Assembly (NCBI RefSeq): GCF_900186965.1
Contig: NZ_LT906457.1
Span: forward strand, 1,824,501-1,888,500
DNA length: 64,000 nt
Source of the DNA: Legionella spiritensis
Lineage (GTDB): Bacteria > Pseudomonadota > Gammaproteobacteria > Legionellales > Legionellaceae
Direction: 5' to 3'
In this document: positions 7,858 through 16,764 of the stretch, piece by piece
Numbering within the stretch: the stretch's first letter is position 1
Layout: every line of letters starts with the position of its first letter
Translations under genes and position numbers: made by a program
The notes under the pieces: generated by a model
Told to the model about the DNA's origin: nothing
What the model saw: only the letters and a program-made list of their open reading frames with translations
The model's database searches: none

Positions 7858-9612
7858 TCAATAAAATGGCCAGAAAAACATGATCAATAACGTTGCCACA
7901 ATAGACAGTAATACGGTAAGGGGAAGTCCCATACGCCAAAAATCGGAAAAAAGATAATTTCCCGGCCCTATGACCAACGTATTGGATTGATGGCCGACCG
8001 GAATAAGAAAAGTACACGACGATCCGACTGCAATCGCCATAAGAAACGGATCCGGTGAAGCAGCCCAGTCGGATGCCACCATAATGGCAATGGGTGAAAA
8101 AATCAGGGCGACTATGGACGTATTGATAAAATTCGCAAATAACATGCACGTGACAATCAAAAGATAAAGATTCAACCCTATAGGCAAAGATTGACCAAAA
8201 TAATGAATCCCTTGCGCTATCAGTTTTGCGGTACCAGTACTCTCCATCGCCTCCCCAATCGGAATTAAAGTACCTATTAACACGATAATAGGCAAATTAA
8301 CACTCTGATAAGCCCTGTCAAGACTGATACATCCGGTAAGCACCATGGCGGCCGCCGCGGTAAAAAAGGCAACATCAGGACGAAGTAAATCGGAAATGAC
8401 TGCGGCAATGGCCAACCCGAAAAACGTCATAACCTTGATAGTCCCGCTTTTTGAAAAGGAACGAACGTATTTTTCTTCAAAAATAATACTGTTTAAATCA
8501 TAAAGCCTGTCCTGAGTTATTTTCTGTTCTGATTTAATCAGGATAGCATCCCCGGGTTTCAGGATAATTTCCCTTAAACTTTCGGTAAATCGGGCGTTTC
8601 TTCGAGAAATGGCAATGACTTCTATGCCATAGGTTTCAATCAGATTAAGTTCCTTAATCGGTTTACTGCATAAAAAAGACTGCGGCAATAATGTGATTTC
8701 GGAAAGAAAATAGTTGTGTGAAATTTTTGATGATTTAGGTTCATTGATTAAATTATATTGATTCATCAATTCACCCGCCGTCCATTTATCCGTTTCCAGA
8801 ATAAAAACATCGCCTGTTTTGACCACATAATAACCCAGATTTTCGCGGATCACTTCACCATCTCGCAGGATGGCCAGCAAATTAGCCCTGCCTTCATACT
8901 CTTTCATCATACGTATGATTTTGGTGTGGATTAATGGGGAGTCTGATTTGACTTCAAGTTCCAGGGTAAATTCCTCAACGTATTTTTTTTTATCACCCAC
9001 CTTTTGCAGATGAATCAATCGCCATCCAACCAAAGACATAAAAACAAGGCCGACAACCGCCACACTCAAACCAACGGGGGTGAAATCCAGAAAATGGAAA
9101 GGACTTCCGGAAACAGTTCTCCGGTATTCCGATACAATGATGTTAGGTGTTGTGCCAATTAAGGTAATTAATCCGCCCAACAGGGAACTGAAAGACAAAG
9201 GCATCAACAGCGCTCGTCTGGGTATATTTTTTATACGGGCAATTTTTAAAGCGACGGGAATCATCAACGCCACGGCGCCGACATTATTTATAAACGCGGA
9301 TATAAGTACTACCATGGAACAAAGTACAAAAATCTGTTTGGGAATATTTTTGCGTCGTAATCGGAGATAATTTGCCATTTCATCAAGCAAACCGGTATTC
9401 TCAACGGCTCGGCTGATTATAAATACGGCAGCAACCATAATGACCGCGCTATGACTAAAACCGATAAAGGTATGTTTGACAGGCACCAGCCCTAAAAAAA
9501 CACTGAGCAGGAGAGTCATTGTCGCGACGACGTCATACCGTAAAAAACCTGTAATAAAAAAAAACAGAGCCACGATTAAAATTGATAACATTAATATCTG
9601 ATCGTAATCCAT
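7858..9612 (-). CDS. SLC13/DASS-type anion permease with TrkA-C (RCK_C) domains
   Basis: About 584 residues from ATG 9612; TTG 9624 is an alternative. Hydrophobic segments flank a soluble insert of roughly residues 205-380 that contains two RCK_C-like domains (one around NLGYYVVKTGDVFILET, another around REIILKPGDAILIKSE). The conserved INN and GTTPNIIV motifs in the first half and NTSIVAL plus the late VGHQSN segment in the second are typical of the DASS/SLC13 superfamily. Such carriers move sulfate, dicarboxylates or other anions with sodium or protons; the substrate here cannot be assigned. It is monocistronic. Confidence 0.85.
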   Translation of the reverse strand: MDYDQILMLSILIVALFFFITGFLRYDVVATMTLLLSVFLGLVPVKHTFIGFSHSAVIMVAAVFIISRAVENTGLLDEMANYLRLRRKNIPKQIFVLCSMVVLISAFINNVGAVALMIPVALKIARIKNIPRRALLMPLSFSSLLGGLITLIGTTPNIIVSEYRRTVSGSPFHFLDFTPVGLSVAVVGLVFMSLVGWRLIHLQKVGDKKKYVEEFTLELEVKSDSPLIHTKIIRMMKEYEGRANLLAILRDGEVIRENLGYYVVKTGDVFILETDKWTAGELMNQYNLINEPKSSKISHNYFLSEITLLPQSFLCSKPIKELNLIETYGIEVIAISRRNARFTESLREIILKPGDAILIKSEQKITQDRLYDLNSIIFEEKYVRSFSKSGTIKVMTFFGLAIAAVISDLLRPDVAFFTAAAAMVLTGCISLDRAYQSVNLPIIVLIGTLIPIGEAMESTGTAKLIAQGIHYFGQSLPIGLNLYLLIVTCMLFANFINTSIVALIFSPIAIMVASDWAASPDPFLMAIAVGSSCTFLIPVGHQSNTLVIGPGNYLFSDFWRMGLPLTVLLSIVATLLIMFFWPFY

Positions 9613-9781
9613 TACATTGCTCAATGTTATTCATGAACCATTTGACCACATGCAATTGCAAGTAAAAAACATCAACGTTTTTTAACATTTCATGGCATGA
9701 AACAAGCATGTGGATGATTTGATGCTGCCTTACATTTGCATCGGACAAATCATAATGACATAAAAATATCCGGCGCCAGGG

Positions 9782-9883
9782 TTATTTTTTGCCGGCATCG
9801 TCCTTCAGCTCCAGCCACATAGCATTTAATACTGCCAGGGTACAGGCGAGTCCAGTACCCAAAATCCAGGAAAAATACCACAT
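9782..9883 (-). CDS. cydX: Cytochrome bd oxidase small subunit CydX
   Basis: A 33-residue ORF starting MWYFSWILGTGLAC and containing AVLNAMWLE. This is the CydX/YbgT signature: one transmembrane helix that stabilises the haem b595/d site of the CydAB oxidase. AGGAG lies 7-8 nt before the ATG, and the gene begins 11 nt after cydB, so it completes the cydABX operon. Its length and the Trp/Glu positions match the E. coli protein. Confidence 0.93.
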   Translation of the reverse strand: MWYFSWILGTGLACTLAVLNAMWLELKDDAGKK

Positions 9884-9894
9884 ATCCTCTTCTC

Positions 9895-11031
9895 CTAATA
9901 AGCCGTTTCCTGATTACGTGTAATTGTTTCTTCCGTCACCTTACCTCGCAATACCCTGTAAACCCAGCCCGTATACAGTATGACAATCGGCAGAAAAACA
10001 AGCGTTGCGCCCAACATGATAAACAAGGTTAAGTGGCTGGATGAACTATCCCAGACCATTAAACTTTGGGCCGGATGGGTTGAAGACGGCAGGATAAAGG
10101 GAAACATACTTAATCCTACCGTTGCAATAATTCCGATAATGGCCGCCCCGCTGCACAGGAATGCGATTCGGGCATATCCTGAGAAAATAACCGCCAGGAT
10201 GGGTGCGGCAATCCCGGCTAGCGGTGCAACCAGAAAAACCGGGTAGCGCATGTAATTGGCGAGCCAGGCTCCCTGTTGTTGTATGGCGGTTTTATACAAC
10301 GGATTGGAAGGACCATCATGAGCAGTGACACCTACCAGGCTGTAACCATCGATACCATAATAAAGCCATACACCACCGCCAGCAAACAAAACCGTTGTTA
10401 ACAAGGCAAAATACCGGCTCGTGCTTATAGCACGGTACTGTAAACGGGAATCGGTCTTAATGTTGAGAAATAACGATCCGTGCATGACCAGCATACTTAC
10501 GGAAAGCAGTCCGCACAATAGTGCAAATGGATTAAGCAGATTTAGAAATGTACCTGTATAAAACGGACGCAGGCTCTCGTCAAAATAGAACGGAACACCT
10601 TGCAGCACATTGCCAACGGCCACGCCAAAAACCAGAGCCGGAACAAATCCGCCGACAAACAAGGCCATATCCCAAAAGGAACGCCATAGCGGATGAGTCA
10701 GTTTGGAGCGGTATTTGAAGCCGACCGGCCGTAGAATCAATGCGAGAAGAATAAGCAACATGGCCAGATAAAACCCTGAAAACGACAAGGCATACAGCAT
10801 GGGCCAGGCTGCAAAAATAGCACCGCCTCCAAGAATAAACCATACCTGGTTCCCTTCCCAGGTTGGGCCTATGCTATTGATAACCACGCGCCTCTCCACA
10901 TCGGTTTTGGCCAGCCACGGTAAACACATTGCCACACCAAGGTCAAATCCATCCATTACCGCGAAACCGATAAGCAACACACCAAGTAAAACCCACCAAA
11001 TCACCCGCAATGTTTCATAATCCAAAGGCAT
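9895..11031 (-). CDS. cydB: Cytochrome bd ubiquinol oxidase subunit II
   Basis: 378 residues, the standard size, with eight to nine membrane helices. The N-terminal [16 protein letters not shown] segment and the [12 protein letters not shown] motif are diagnostic for CydB. With CydA it forms the high-affinity quinol oxidase in the inner membrane that reduces oxygen to water without pumping protons. It begins 11 nt after cydA and is followed by cydX. The bd-type oxidase commonly serves low-oxygen and nitrosative conditions. Confidence 0.96.
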   Translation of the reverse strand: MPLDYETLRVIWWVLLGVLLIGFAVMDGFDLGVAMCLPWLAKTDVERRVVINSIGPTWEGNQVWFILGGGAIFAAWPMLYALSFSGFYLAMLLILLALILRPVGFKYRSKLTHPLWRSFWDMALFVGGFVPALVFGVAVGNVLQGVPFYFDESLRPFYTGTFLNLLNPFALLCGLLSVSMLVMHGSLFLNIKTDSRLQYRAISTSRYFALLTTVLFAGGGVWLYYGIDGYSLVGVTAHDGPSNPLYKTAIQQQGAWLANYMRYPVFLVAPLAGIAAPILAVIFSGYARIAFLCSGAAIIGIIATVGLSMFPFILPSSTHPAQSLMVWDSSSSHLTLFIMLGATLVFLPIVILYTGWVYRVLRGKVTEETITRNQETAY

Positions 11032-11042
11032 GATCGACCCTC

Positions 11043-12572
11043 CTAATGAGCCAGGTTATCGGGACCAAGACGAATATACTTAACCATCAAATAGACTTCC
11101 ACAATAGCGAGAACCGTATAAAAAATGATAAATCCGGCCAATGAGGTTAATACCTGCGACGCACTCAACGAGGAAGTGCCCATCATTGTGGGCAATACGC
11201 CCTGCACGACCCATGGCTGACGCCCGTATTCGGCAACAATCCATCCCAGTTCCGCTGCAATCCAGGGCAGAGGCAGTGACCAGAAAGCCACATGAAGATA
11301 CCACCGGGACGTGTGGATTTTTTGTCTGGCCGATAAATAAAAACCTGTGGCAAACAGCAGGATAAAAAACATGCCGCACGCAACCATGATCCGGAAGGAA
11401 AAAAACAGAGGCGTCACATGCGGCTGCAGATCATTAGCCGCCTGATTAATTTGCTCCTCGGTAGCATCGGTCACTTTTTCCGTATATTTTTTAAGGAGTA
11501 AACCATAACCCAGCGCATTGCCATGGGCCTCAAAATCCGCCCGGGCCTGCGTGTCCTCGGGATTTTTCCGCAAACGGCTCAATGCGTCGTAGGCTTTCAT
11601 ACCTTCATGAATCTTTACTTTCCCCTCCTCAATTAACTCACTGATTCCCTCCAGCGGCTCGTTGATGGAACGTGTTGCGATAAGTCCCAACACGTATGGG
11701 ATGCTGATATCGTAGTCCGTTCGCTTTGTCTTTTCATTAGGCAGACCAAAAAGCGTGAGACTGGCCGGCGCCTTTTCAGTGTGCCACATGGCTTCCATAG
11801 CCGCGATTTTCATTTTCTGGTTGCTGTTGGCCAGATAACCGCTCTCATCCCCCAGAACAACCACAGACAACGCCGAAGCCAACCCAAACGACACGGCGAC
11901 AGCCATGGATCGTTTAGCGAATTCCATATTGCGTCCCCGCAACAAAAAATAGGCGCTCACCGCCAATACAAACACGGCCCCCGTCACATAACCGGCACTG
12001 ATGGTATGAACGAATTTTGCCTGTGCGACCGGATTAAACATCACTTCGCTGAAATCGGTGACTTCCATACGCATCGTTTGATAATTAAATGACGAGCCGA
12101 CCGGGTTCTGCATCCAGCCGTTCGCGATTAGAATCCAAAGCGCGGACAGGTTGGTTCCCAATGCCAGCAACCAGGTGCAGCACATATGCTGAATCTTGCT
12201 TAACTTGTCCCAACCGAAAAAAAACAGTCCGACAAACGTCGCTTCCAGAAAGAAAGCCATTAATCCTTCGATAGCCAGTGGCGCCCCGAAGACATCACCG
12301 ACATAATGCGAATAATAAGACCAATTCGTTCCGAACTGGAATTCCATCGTCAATCCGGTAGCGACTCCAAGAACAAAGTTAATCCCGAACAATACCCCCC
12401 AGTATTTAACCATACGACGCCAGATTTCCCGTCCGGTCATCACATAGACGGTTTCCATAATAGCCAGCAATAAGGACAAACCCAGCGTCAGAGGTACAAA
12501 AAGGAAATGGTACAGCGCTGTTAAAGCAAATTGCAGGCGGGACAGATCGACAACATCACTTCCGGGAATCAT
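11043..12572 (-). CDS. cydA: Cytochrome bd ubiquinol oxidase subunit I
   Basis: About 509 residues from ATG 12572, which has GAGG 6 nt upstream; a TTG at 12578 is less likely. The sequence tracks E. coli CydA throughout, including the haem-ligand His in LYHFLF near residue 22, KFVHT for the b558 His and RIMVACG for the b558 Met. The region between GDESGY and the second half is long, placing it in the long-Q-loop class. First gene of cydABX. No proA/cydDC neighbours are present. Regulation is not evident, apart from a perfect hairpin about 70-95 nt upstream of the start. Confidence 0.96.
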   Translation of the reverse strand: MIPGSDVVDLSRLQFALTALYHFLFVPLTLGLSLLLAIMETVYVMTGREIWRRMVKYWGVLFGINFVLGVATGLTMEFQFGTNWSYYSHYVGDVFGAPLAIEGLMAFFLEATFVGLFFFGWDKLSKIQHMCCTWLLALGTNLSALWILIANGWMQNPVGSSFNYQTMRMEVTDFSEVMFNPVAQAKFVHTISAGYVTGAVFVLAVSAYFLLRGRNMEFAKRSMAVAVSFGLASALSVVVLGDESGYLANSNQKMKIAAMEAMWHTEKAPASLTLFGLPNEKTKRTDYDISIPYVLGLIATRSINEPLEGISELIEEGKVKIHEGMKAYDALSRLRKNPEDTQARADFEAHGNALGYGLLLKKYTEKVTDATEEQINQAANDLQPHVTPLFFSFRIMVACGMFFILLFATGFYLSARQKIHTSRWYLHVAFWSLPLPWIAAELGWIVAEYGRQPWVVQGVLPTMMGTSSLSASQVLTSLAGFIIFYTVLAIVEVYLMVKYIRLGPDNLAH

Positions 12573-12641
12573 AATCAACCTCGAAGATTATAAATTTGTA
12601 AATTAGGGCGTGTTTTTCAGGTTATGTATTGGAATATCTTG

Positions 12642-12665
12642 TTGGGTTGTCTATCGACAACCCAA
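12642..12665. other. Perfect 10-bp inverted repeat between cydA and the UmuD-like gene
   Basis: TTGGGTTGTC and GACAACCCAA are separated by four bases (TATC). It lies 70 nt upstream of cydA and 160 nt beyond the UmuD-like stop. No T-run follows on either strand, so it is not a standard terminator; an operator or a Rho-independent variant remains possible. Confidence 0.4.
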
Positions 12666-12823
12666 TCTGCCGAACCATCAGTCAAAACCAAATGACAACG
12701 GCTTCTCAGCGTAAAAAAACAACCCATAATGTATCGTAAAATCAAATCCATAGCCAGTTAAATTACAAGCTCCGGATTCCAAAATTCGCCGTTTGACAAT
12801 CAGGCGTATCAAGAGATTCGTTT

Positions 12824-13348
12824 TTAATCGGTTCGGTGAATAACATGCGTCACCACACCCCATATTACCATGTCCAGATCCTCGGTAATATCAATGGGTT
12901 TGTAGTGTTTGTTTTCAGGCATTAGCCGCATACGGCCATCCTGATGTGATAATCGCTTGACGGTCAGCTCCCCGTTAATCGCGGCAATTACTATCTTGCC
13001 ATGCACCGGCTCCAGACTTCTATCGACTATCAGCATATCACCGGAGGCAATACCGGCTCCGATCATGGAGTCACCGGAGGCAACAACAAAAAAAGTGGCT
13101 GCCGGATGTTTCACCAGATGCTGGTTCAGATCCAGATAGGTTTCTATATAATCGTCAGCCGGAGAGGGAAATCCTGCTCGTACCGTACTGGAATACAACG
13201 GTAACTTATTTGACGCCTGGCCGCTGTCCAGAAAAGCCCTTACCTCGGACACACGTGAAAGTGGTATCCGCATGGATTTGGTTGTCTCACCGTATTTACC
13301 CTGGCCTCTGGGCCGCCCCGCCCCCGCTCGTTTGCCGCCATGACTCAT
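12824..13348 (-). CDS. umuD: UmuD-like S24 self-cleaving protease without adjacent UmuC
   Basis: 174 residues. The self-cleavage site Ala58-Gly59 (VRAGFPSP), Ser94 in GDSM and Lys131 in LTVKRL reproduce the UmuD spacing exactly (35 and 37 residues). The N-terminal arm is 58 residues rather than 24 as in E. coli UmuD and begins with a basic, Gly-rich stretch GGKRAGAGRPRG. In umuDC operons the polymerase gene follows directly, but nothing resembling umuC lies between here and cydA. Family members either activate Pol V after RecA-stimulated cleavage or, like Acinetobacter UmuDAb, act as LexA-like repressors. No convincing LexA box was seen upstream. Confidence 0.87.
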   Translation of the reverse strand: MSHGGKRAGAGRPRGQGKYGETTKSMRIPLSRVSEVRAFLDSGQASNKLPLYSSTVRAGFPSPADDYIETYLDLNQHLVKHPAATFFVVASGDSMIGAGIASGDMLIVDRSLEPVHGKIVIAAINGELTVKRLSHQDGRMRLMPENKHYKPIDITEDLDMVIWGVVTHVIHRTD

Positions 13349-13555
13349 AGAGAATGTTATCTTGAATTAAGTGACCAAAATCAAATTTTATACCGTCATC
13401 CCGGGTTTGTAAATCCTCTTTAGCCCTTGCCGCGACAAATATCAAACAAAAAATCATAAACGCCGTAAATGTACTAGAATTATTAAATACCTGATATGAA
13501 AAGGATAATGAATTCATCGCAGGCTTGGTGAATTAAAATACATCCACTTATCATT

Positions 13556-14260
13556 ATGAAATGGAAAATACTGATATTACTGCTGTGTTTGCCTGTCACC
13601 ATAACCCACGCTCTTAGAGTCGGAAATGTCTGGTTTAAACCCCCTTTTGTCATTACCGGGCAAACGGGTTTGGATATGGAGCTGATGCACAGGATTTGTC
13701 ACTGCATGAAGGTAACCTGTACCTATCAGCCAATGCGGCTTCCTGAATTGTATACGGCACTGGCTGAAAATAAAATCGATCTGGCGATTGGCGGAATTAC
13801 CATATCACCACTGAAATCCAACGTCCTGTATAGCCTCCCTTACCTGCCAAGCAAAGGCCATTTTGTTGTCACAGCGGATATCCGTGCCAAATCCGTTGCG
13901 GATCTGGCCCCTCATACCAAAATTGGTGTTATCCGCGAATCAGCCTATGAAACCTATTTAAAAACTCACTATCCGGATCAATTACAAATTGTTGTGTACG
14001 ACGCCATGATTGACATGCTCACCGATATGAAAACGCATGTCATCAGCGGCATTTTGATTGACGACCCGATGGCTACCTATTGGGTGCAAAACTCCAGTAA
14101 CGCACAAAAATTATTGGGAAACCCTATACCAATAGGTGATGGATTCGGAATCATGGCAGCCCCGCAAAATGCGAATTTAATCCGGGAAGTGAATCAATGT
14201 CTGCTTCGCATGGAAGAGGATGGCAGCTATCTTACCCTTTATAAAACTTACTTTAACTAG
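13556..14260 (+). CDS. Periplasmic amino-acid-type solute-binding protein (SBP family 3)
   Basis: 234 residues with a signal peptide of about 19 residues ending THA. The body follows the family 3 solute-binding fold of ArtI/ArtJ-like proteins: GLDMELMHRICH, ENKIDLAIGGITIS and KIGVIRESAYETYL are the conserved strands around the ligand cleft. Ligands in this family are usually basic or polar amino acids. No ABC permease or ATPase gene is adjacent, so it works with a transporter encoded elsewhere or has another role. Its TAG stop coincides with the edge of a repeat remnant. Confidence 0.82.
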   Translation: MKWKILILLLCLPVTITHALRVGNVWFKPPFVITGQTGLDMELMHRICHCMKVTCTYQPMRLPELYTALAENKIDLAIGGITISPLKSNVLYSLPYLPSKGHFVVTADIRAKSVADLAPHTKIGVIRESAYETYLKTHYPDQLQIVVYDAMIDMLTDMKTHVISGILIDDPMATYWVQNSSNAQKLLGNPIPIGDGFGIMAAPQNANLIREVNQCLLRMEEDGSYLTLYKTYFN

Positions 14261-14295
14261 TGCCGTTTTCATTTGGTTTTGACCGGTTTGGTTGT
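14258..14295. repeat. Remnant end of element family A
   Basis: The bases from 14258 align with the terminal repeat of the 175-bp elements near 32.8 and 35.4 kb (TAGTRCCRTTTTCATTT, then TTGACCGGTTTGG). Only one end is recognisable. Its first three bases form the stop codon of the solute-binding-protein gene. A family B element follows directly. Confidence 0.55.
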
Positions 14296-14307
14296 ACAAC
14301 ATACTTC

Positions 14308-14460
14308 CTGTAGCCCGTCATGGAGGCAAAGCCGAAATGCGGGAAAACGTTCATTTAGGCACTCACCTGTTTCCCTGGTACCATATTGAAACATGAAGCG
14401 CGCAATACAGCCGCAAATCTCCCTGCGAGCTGCCGCGCTTTTGTAAAAAAATGGTGCGAA
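14308..14460 (-). repeat. Element family B, diverged copy in reverse orientation
   Basis: Compared with the copy at 41395-41579, the reverse complement shares GTAGCCCGTCATG, the AACGTTCAT segment, GCAATAC-GCCG and the end motif AAAAATGGTGCGAA. The element stops one base before the end of the acyl-CoA dehydrogenase gene (14462). It occupies most of the gap between two convergent genes. Confidence 0.55.
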
Positions 14461-14461
14461 A

Positions 14462-16165
14462 TCACTCCAGAACCTGATTTAATAGCAGCAAATAATCCTT
14501 ATGATCGGCAATATTTTTCATCAGGTACTTATGAATAAACCATGTTAAAGACGCTTTTTTCGCCTGTGGGGCATCTCCATACTGAATTTCAACAGCCAGA
14601 GATGATGCGGCGAGCAGAATAGCCATTTGCTCAATTACGGACCGAATCCGTAACGTTTGCTCATCATGCGGCAGAGTCTTCATTGTTTTCATGGCCGCAT
14701 CCAGCTCCTGTAGCTTTTCTTTTAATAGTCGTTTGTGATCGGCGGCGTCATCAATTTTATCCGTCAATTGTGACAAATGATGCAGGAATAACTCATCAAC
14801 GGCAAACTTATGAATGTCCCTGAGCGTTTGCATCCATAGCGTAAAGTGCGTACCTTCCCAGTTTTCACAAACGATACTGTCTCTTAATAACCTCGGCAAG
14901 GAAGAAAAACTCTCGATCGTTCCATTTCCGGCCAGCAAATCAAGGCAGTGATGGATGTTCTCTACAGAACGCTTGGCTGTAAAATATTTATTAATGTTCG
15001 CCAGGGTTCTTAACAAGAGTTTCTGTGACGCAGACTGCTCACTCAACGGCAGAATATCCAGCTCATCCTGACAGCGCGCCATATGAAAAACACTGGCCAG
15101 CATAGCCAGATTTTCGGCCTTGATGCCGGCCAATGTTTCTTTAACCAGGGGATAGTCGAAGATATTATGACCAAAAGCCGGGCGGTTTTGCGTGTAGTAA
15201 TACGCTATCTGATACGCACGGCGCGTTAAACCCAATACGGAAAACGCGTTAAACAGTCTTGATAAATGCAAAACATTTTCCATGACCAGATGAATACCAT
15301 CCTGAACACGCCCCATAGGATAGGCCACGGCACCATCAAAATCTATTTCAGCCGTCGCCATGGAGCGCGTACCTATTTTCTGTTTCAGCCGGCGCAGCCT
15401 GTAATGATTCGGTCGTTCATCCGGCAAGCGGGCAGGTACCAGAAACAACCCCAGACCTTTTGTTCCGGCTATATCCTGATCATAACGCGCAGTCATAAGG
15501 ATCAAATCGGCGTTGGCATTGGAACAAAACCACTTTTCACCTGTAATACGCCATTGATTGTGATCATCCCTCGCTGCACGGGCCGCATTCGCTCCGACGT
15601 CGGAGCCACCCTGGATTTCAGTCAGAAACTGTGCGCCGGTATAGTTATGACTGAAAGACGGATGAGTTAATTTATCCAGATAGTACTGGGTTTGTTCCAG
15701 TTGTGAGTGATGGCTTAAAACGCGTATCACACCTGCCGAACAGGCGATCGGGCAATTATGCCCCGCTTCTCCGGCGTGAGACGACAGTAAAAACAAACTC
15801 AGCGTTTTTTTCATATCACCGGGCTTAAGCAAGAACCGCATAAGACCCGAGCCATAAATAATATCTCCGGCCCGAACGTAGGAAGCATGATGAACCACCC
15901 TGTCCTGCCGTTCGCCAATCGCGTTGTATTGCTCAATGTCGGGAAGATTGGCATCCAGATTATTTTCCATAACAGCCGGCTCCAACCGTTCCGCCACATC
16001 ACCGGCAAATCGTCTTAATTCATTAATAAATTCCGAATCATCCGAAAAATAAGCCCGGTAAGTATGCATTAAACAGGAGTGATCCGTCAGAATGTTCTCC
16101 CTGAGTTGTTTCTGCCACGTTGTGAAATGATTTCTTGCTGTCTGATAATCCTTATCCCCACTCAT
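14462..16165 (-). CDS. Acyl-CoA dehydrogenase family flavoprotein
   Basis: 567 residues, starting at ATG 16165 behind AAGGGG. The FAD/substrate region is visible: TEIQGGSDVGAN, then GEKWFCSNANADL, and the C-terminal WEGTHFTLW segment that corresponds to the YEGT helix of AidB/fatty-acyl dehydrogenases. It is longer than classical 380-residue enzymes because of an added helical C-terminal domain of about 120 residues. Family enzymes oxidise acyl-CoA thioesters using FAD and ETF. No beta-oxidation partners are adjacent; it is followed upstream by DUF1840 on the same strand. Substrate is unknown. Confidence 0.82.
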   Translation of the reverse strand: MSGDKDYQTARNHFTTWQKQLRENILTDHSCLMHTYRAYFSDDSEFINELRRFAGDVAERLEPAVMENNLDANLPDIEQYNAIGERQDRVVHHASYVRAGDIIYGSGLMRFLLKPGDMKKTLSLFLLSSHAGEAGHNCPIACSAGVIRVLSHHSQLEQTQYYLDKLTHPSFSHNYTGAQFLTEIQGGSDVGANAARAARDDHNQWRITGEKWFCSNANADLILMTARYDQDIAGTKGLGLFLVPARLPDERPNHYRLRRLKQKIGTRSMATAEIDFDGAVAYPMGRVQDGIHLVMENVLHLSRLFNAFSVLGLTRRAYQIAYYYTQNRPAFGHNIFDYPLVKETLAGIKAENLAMLASVFHMARCQDELDILPLSEQSASQKLLLRTLANINKYFTAKRSVENIHHCLDLLAGNGTIESFSSLPRLLRDSIVCENWEGTHFTLWMQTLRDIHKFAVDELFLHHLSQLTDKIDDAADHKRLLKEKLQELDAAMKTMKTLPHDEQTLRIRSVIEQMAILLAASSLAVEIQYGDAPQAKKASLTWFIHKYLMKNIADHKDYLLLLNQVLE

Positions 16166-16228
16166 TTTATACCCCTTGTTTTCCTGATAATCCGTTGGCT
16201 GTCTAAATAAAATAGAAAGAGCGCCAGG

Positions 16229-16540
16229 CTACTGTTTTTGCCAGATAATACTGCAGTTTTTTTCCTGGGCCGATTTAAGCATATTGATTAATGGAAACGC
16301 CCTTTGCGACAAATGAATGGGAGGCGAATTGTCATCATCCTCGGGTAAATTTTCTTCATTATCGAGCGGGTATTCCCTGCGCAGTGATTTTTCCAGTGAC
16401 GCAAGCGCTTCGGGAATTTCTTCCGCTTTAAGCGCTCCGGGAACAACGCCGGATTGTCCCATCATTTTCAGTAAATGAATGGCAATATCACCAAACATGG
16501 TAATATTTTCATACGCATCGCTCTTGAATTGAATCAACAT
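16229..16540 (-). CDS. DUF1840 family protein
   Basis: 103 residues with AGGAG before ATG 16540. The opening MLIQFKSDAYENITMFGDIA and the acidic middle (NEENLPEDDDNSPP) followed by LSQRAFPLINMLKSA are the DUF1840 pattern. The family is small, cytoplasmic and uncharacterised. It lies 63 nt upstream of the acyl-CoA dehydrogenase on the same strand and may share its transcript. Confidence 0.82.
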   Translation of the reverse strand: MLIQFKSDAYENITMFGDIAIHLLKMMGQSGVVPGALKAEEIPEALASLEKSLRREYPLDNEENLPEDDDNSPPIHLSQRAFPLINMLKSAQEKNCSIIWQKQ

Positions 16541-16572
16541 GACGTCTCCTTTCTTGTAAAGTCAATCTATAC

Positions 16573-16733
16573 TACTACCGTTTCCAGGGTTGGCTGTCAT
16601 TCCCGCGAAGGCGGGAAACTATCCTTGATTTGTCTCTATGCTTGCTTCACTATGGTTCCCCGCCTTCGCGGGGATGACAACACGTCAAACATTCCGGACA
16701 ACCAACCTGTAAAACGAAATGGAACCGGTACTG
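16573..16733. repeat. Element family A, diverged copy
   Basis: 161 bp with two internal hairpins (TTCCCGCGAAGGCGGGAA and CCCCGCCTTCGCGGGG), as in the copies at 32759 and 35318, flanked by diverged terminal repeats ending TACTACCGTTTCCA on the left and TGGAACCGGTACTG on the right. It contains no coding sequence. It lies between the DUF1840 start and the end of the HDAC-like gene. Confidence 0.75.
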
Positions 16734-16764
16734 CTCGCCTTATTACGGGCGGCCATTTTGGTGA

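Noticed and set aside
12642-12665. Perfect hairpin taken as Rho-independent terminator of the UmuD-like gene
   Set aside because: No T-run follows on the relevant strand; kept only as a generic inverted repeat.
12678-12863. Minus-strand open frame downstream of and overlapping the UmuD-like gene
   Set aside because: Different frame of the same DNA, no ribosome site, no domain, and it cannot be umuC.
16600-16680. Repeated GC-rich hairpins considered as CRISPR or terminator array
   Set aside because: They are the two internal stems of a family A element with matching ends, there are no regular spacers, and copies recur at three other sites.
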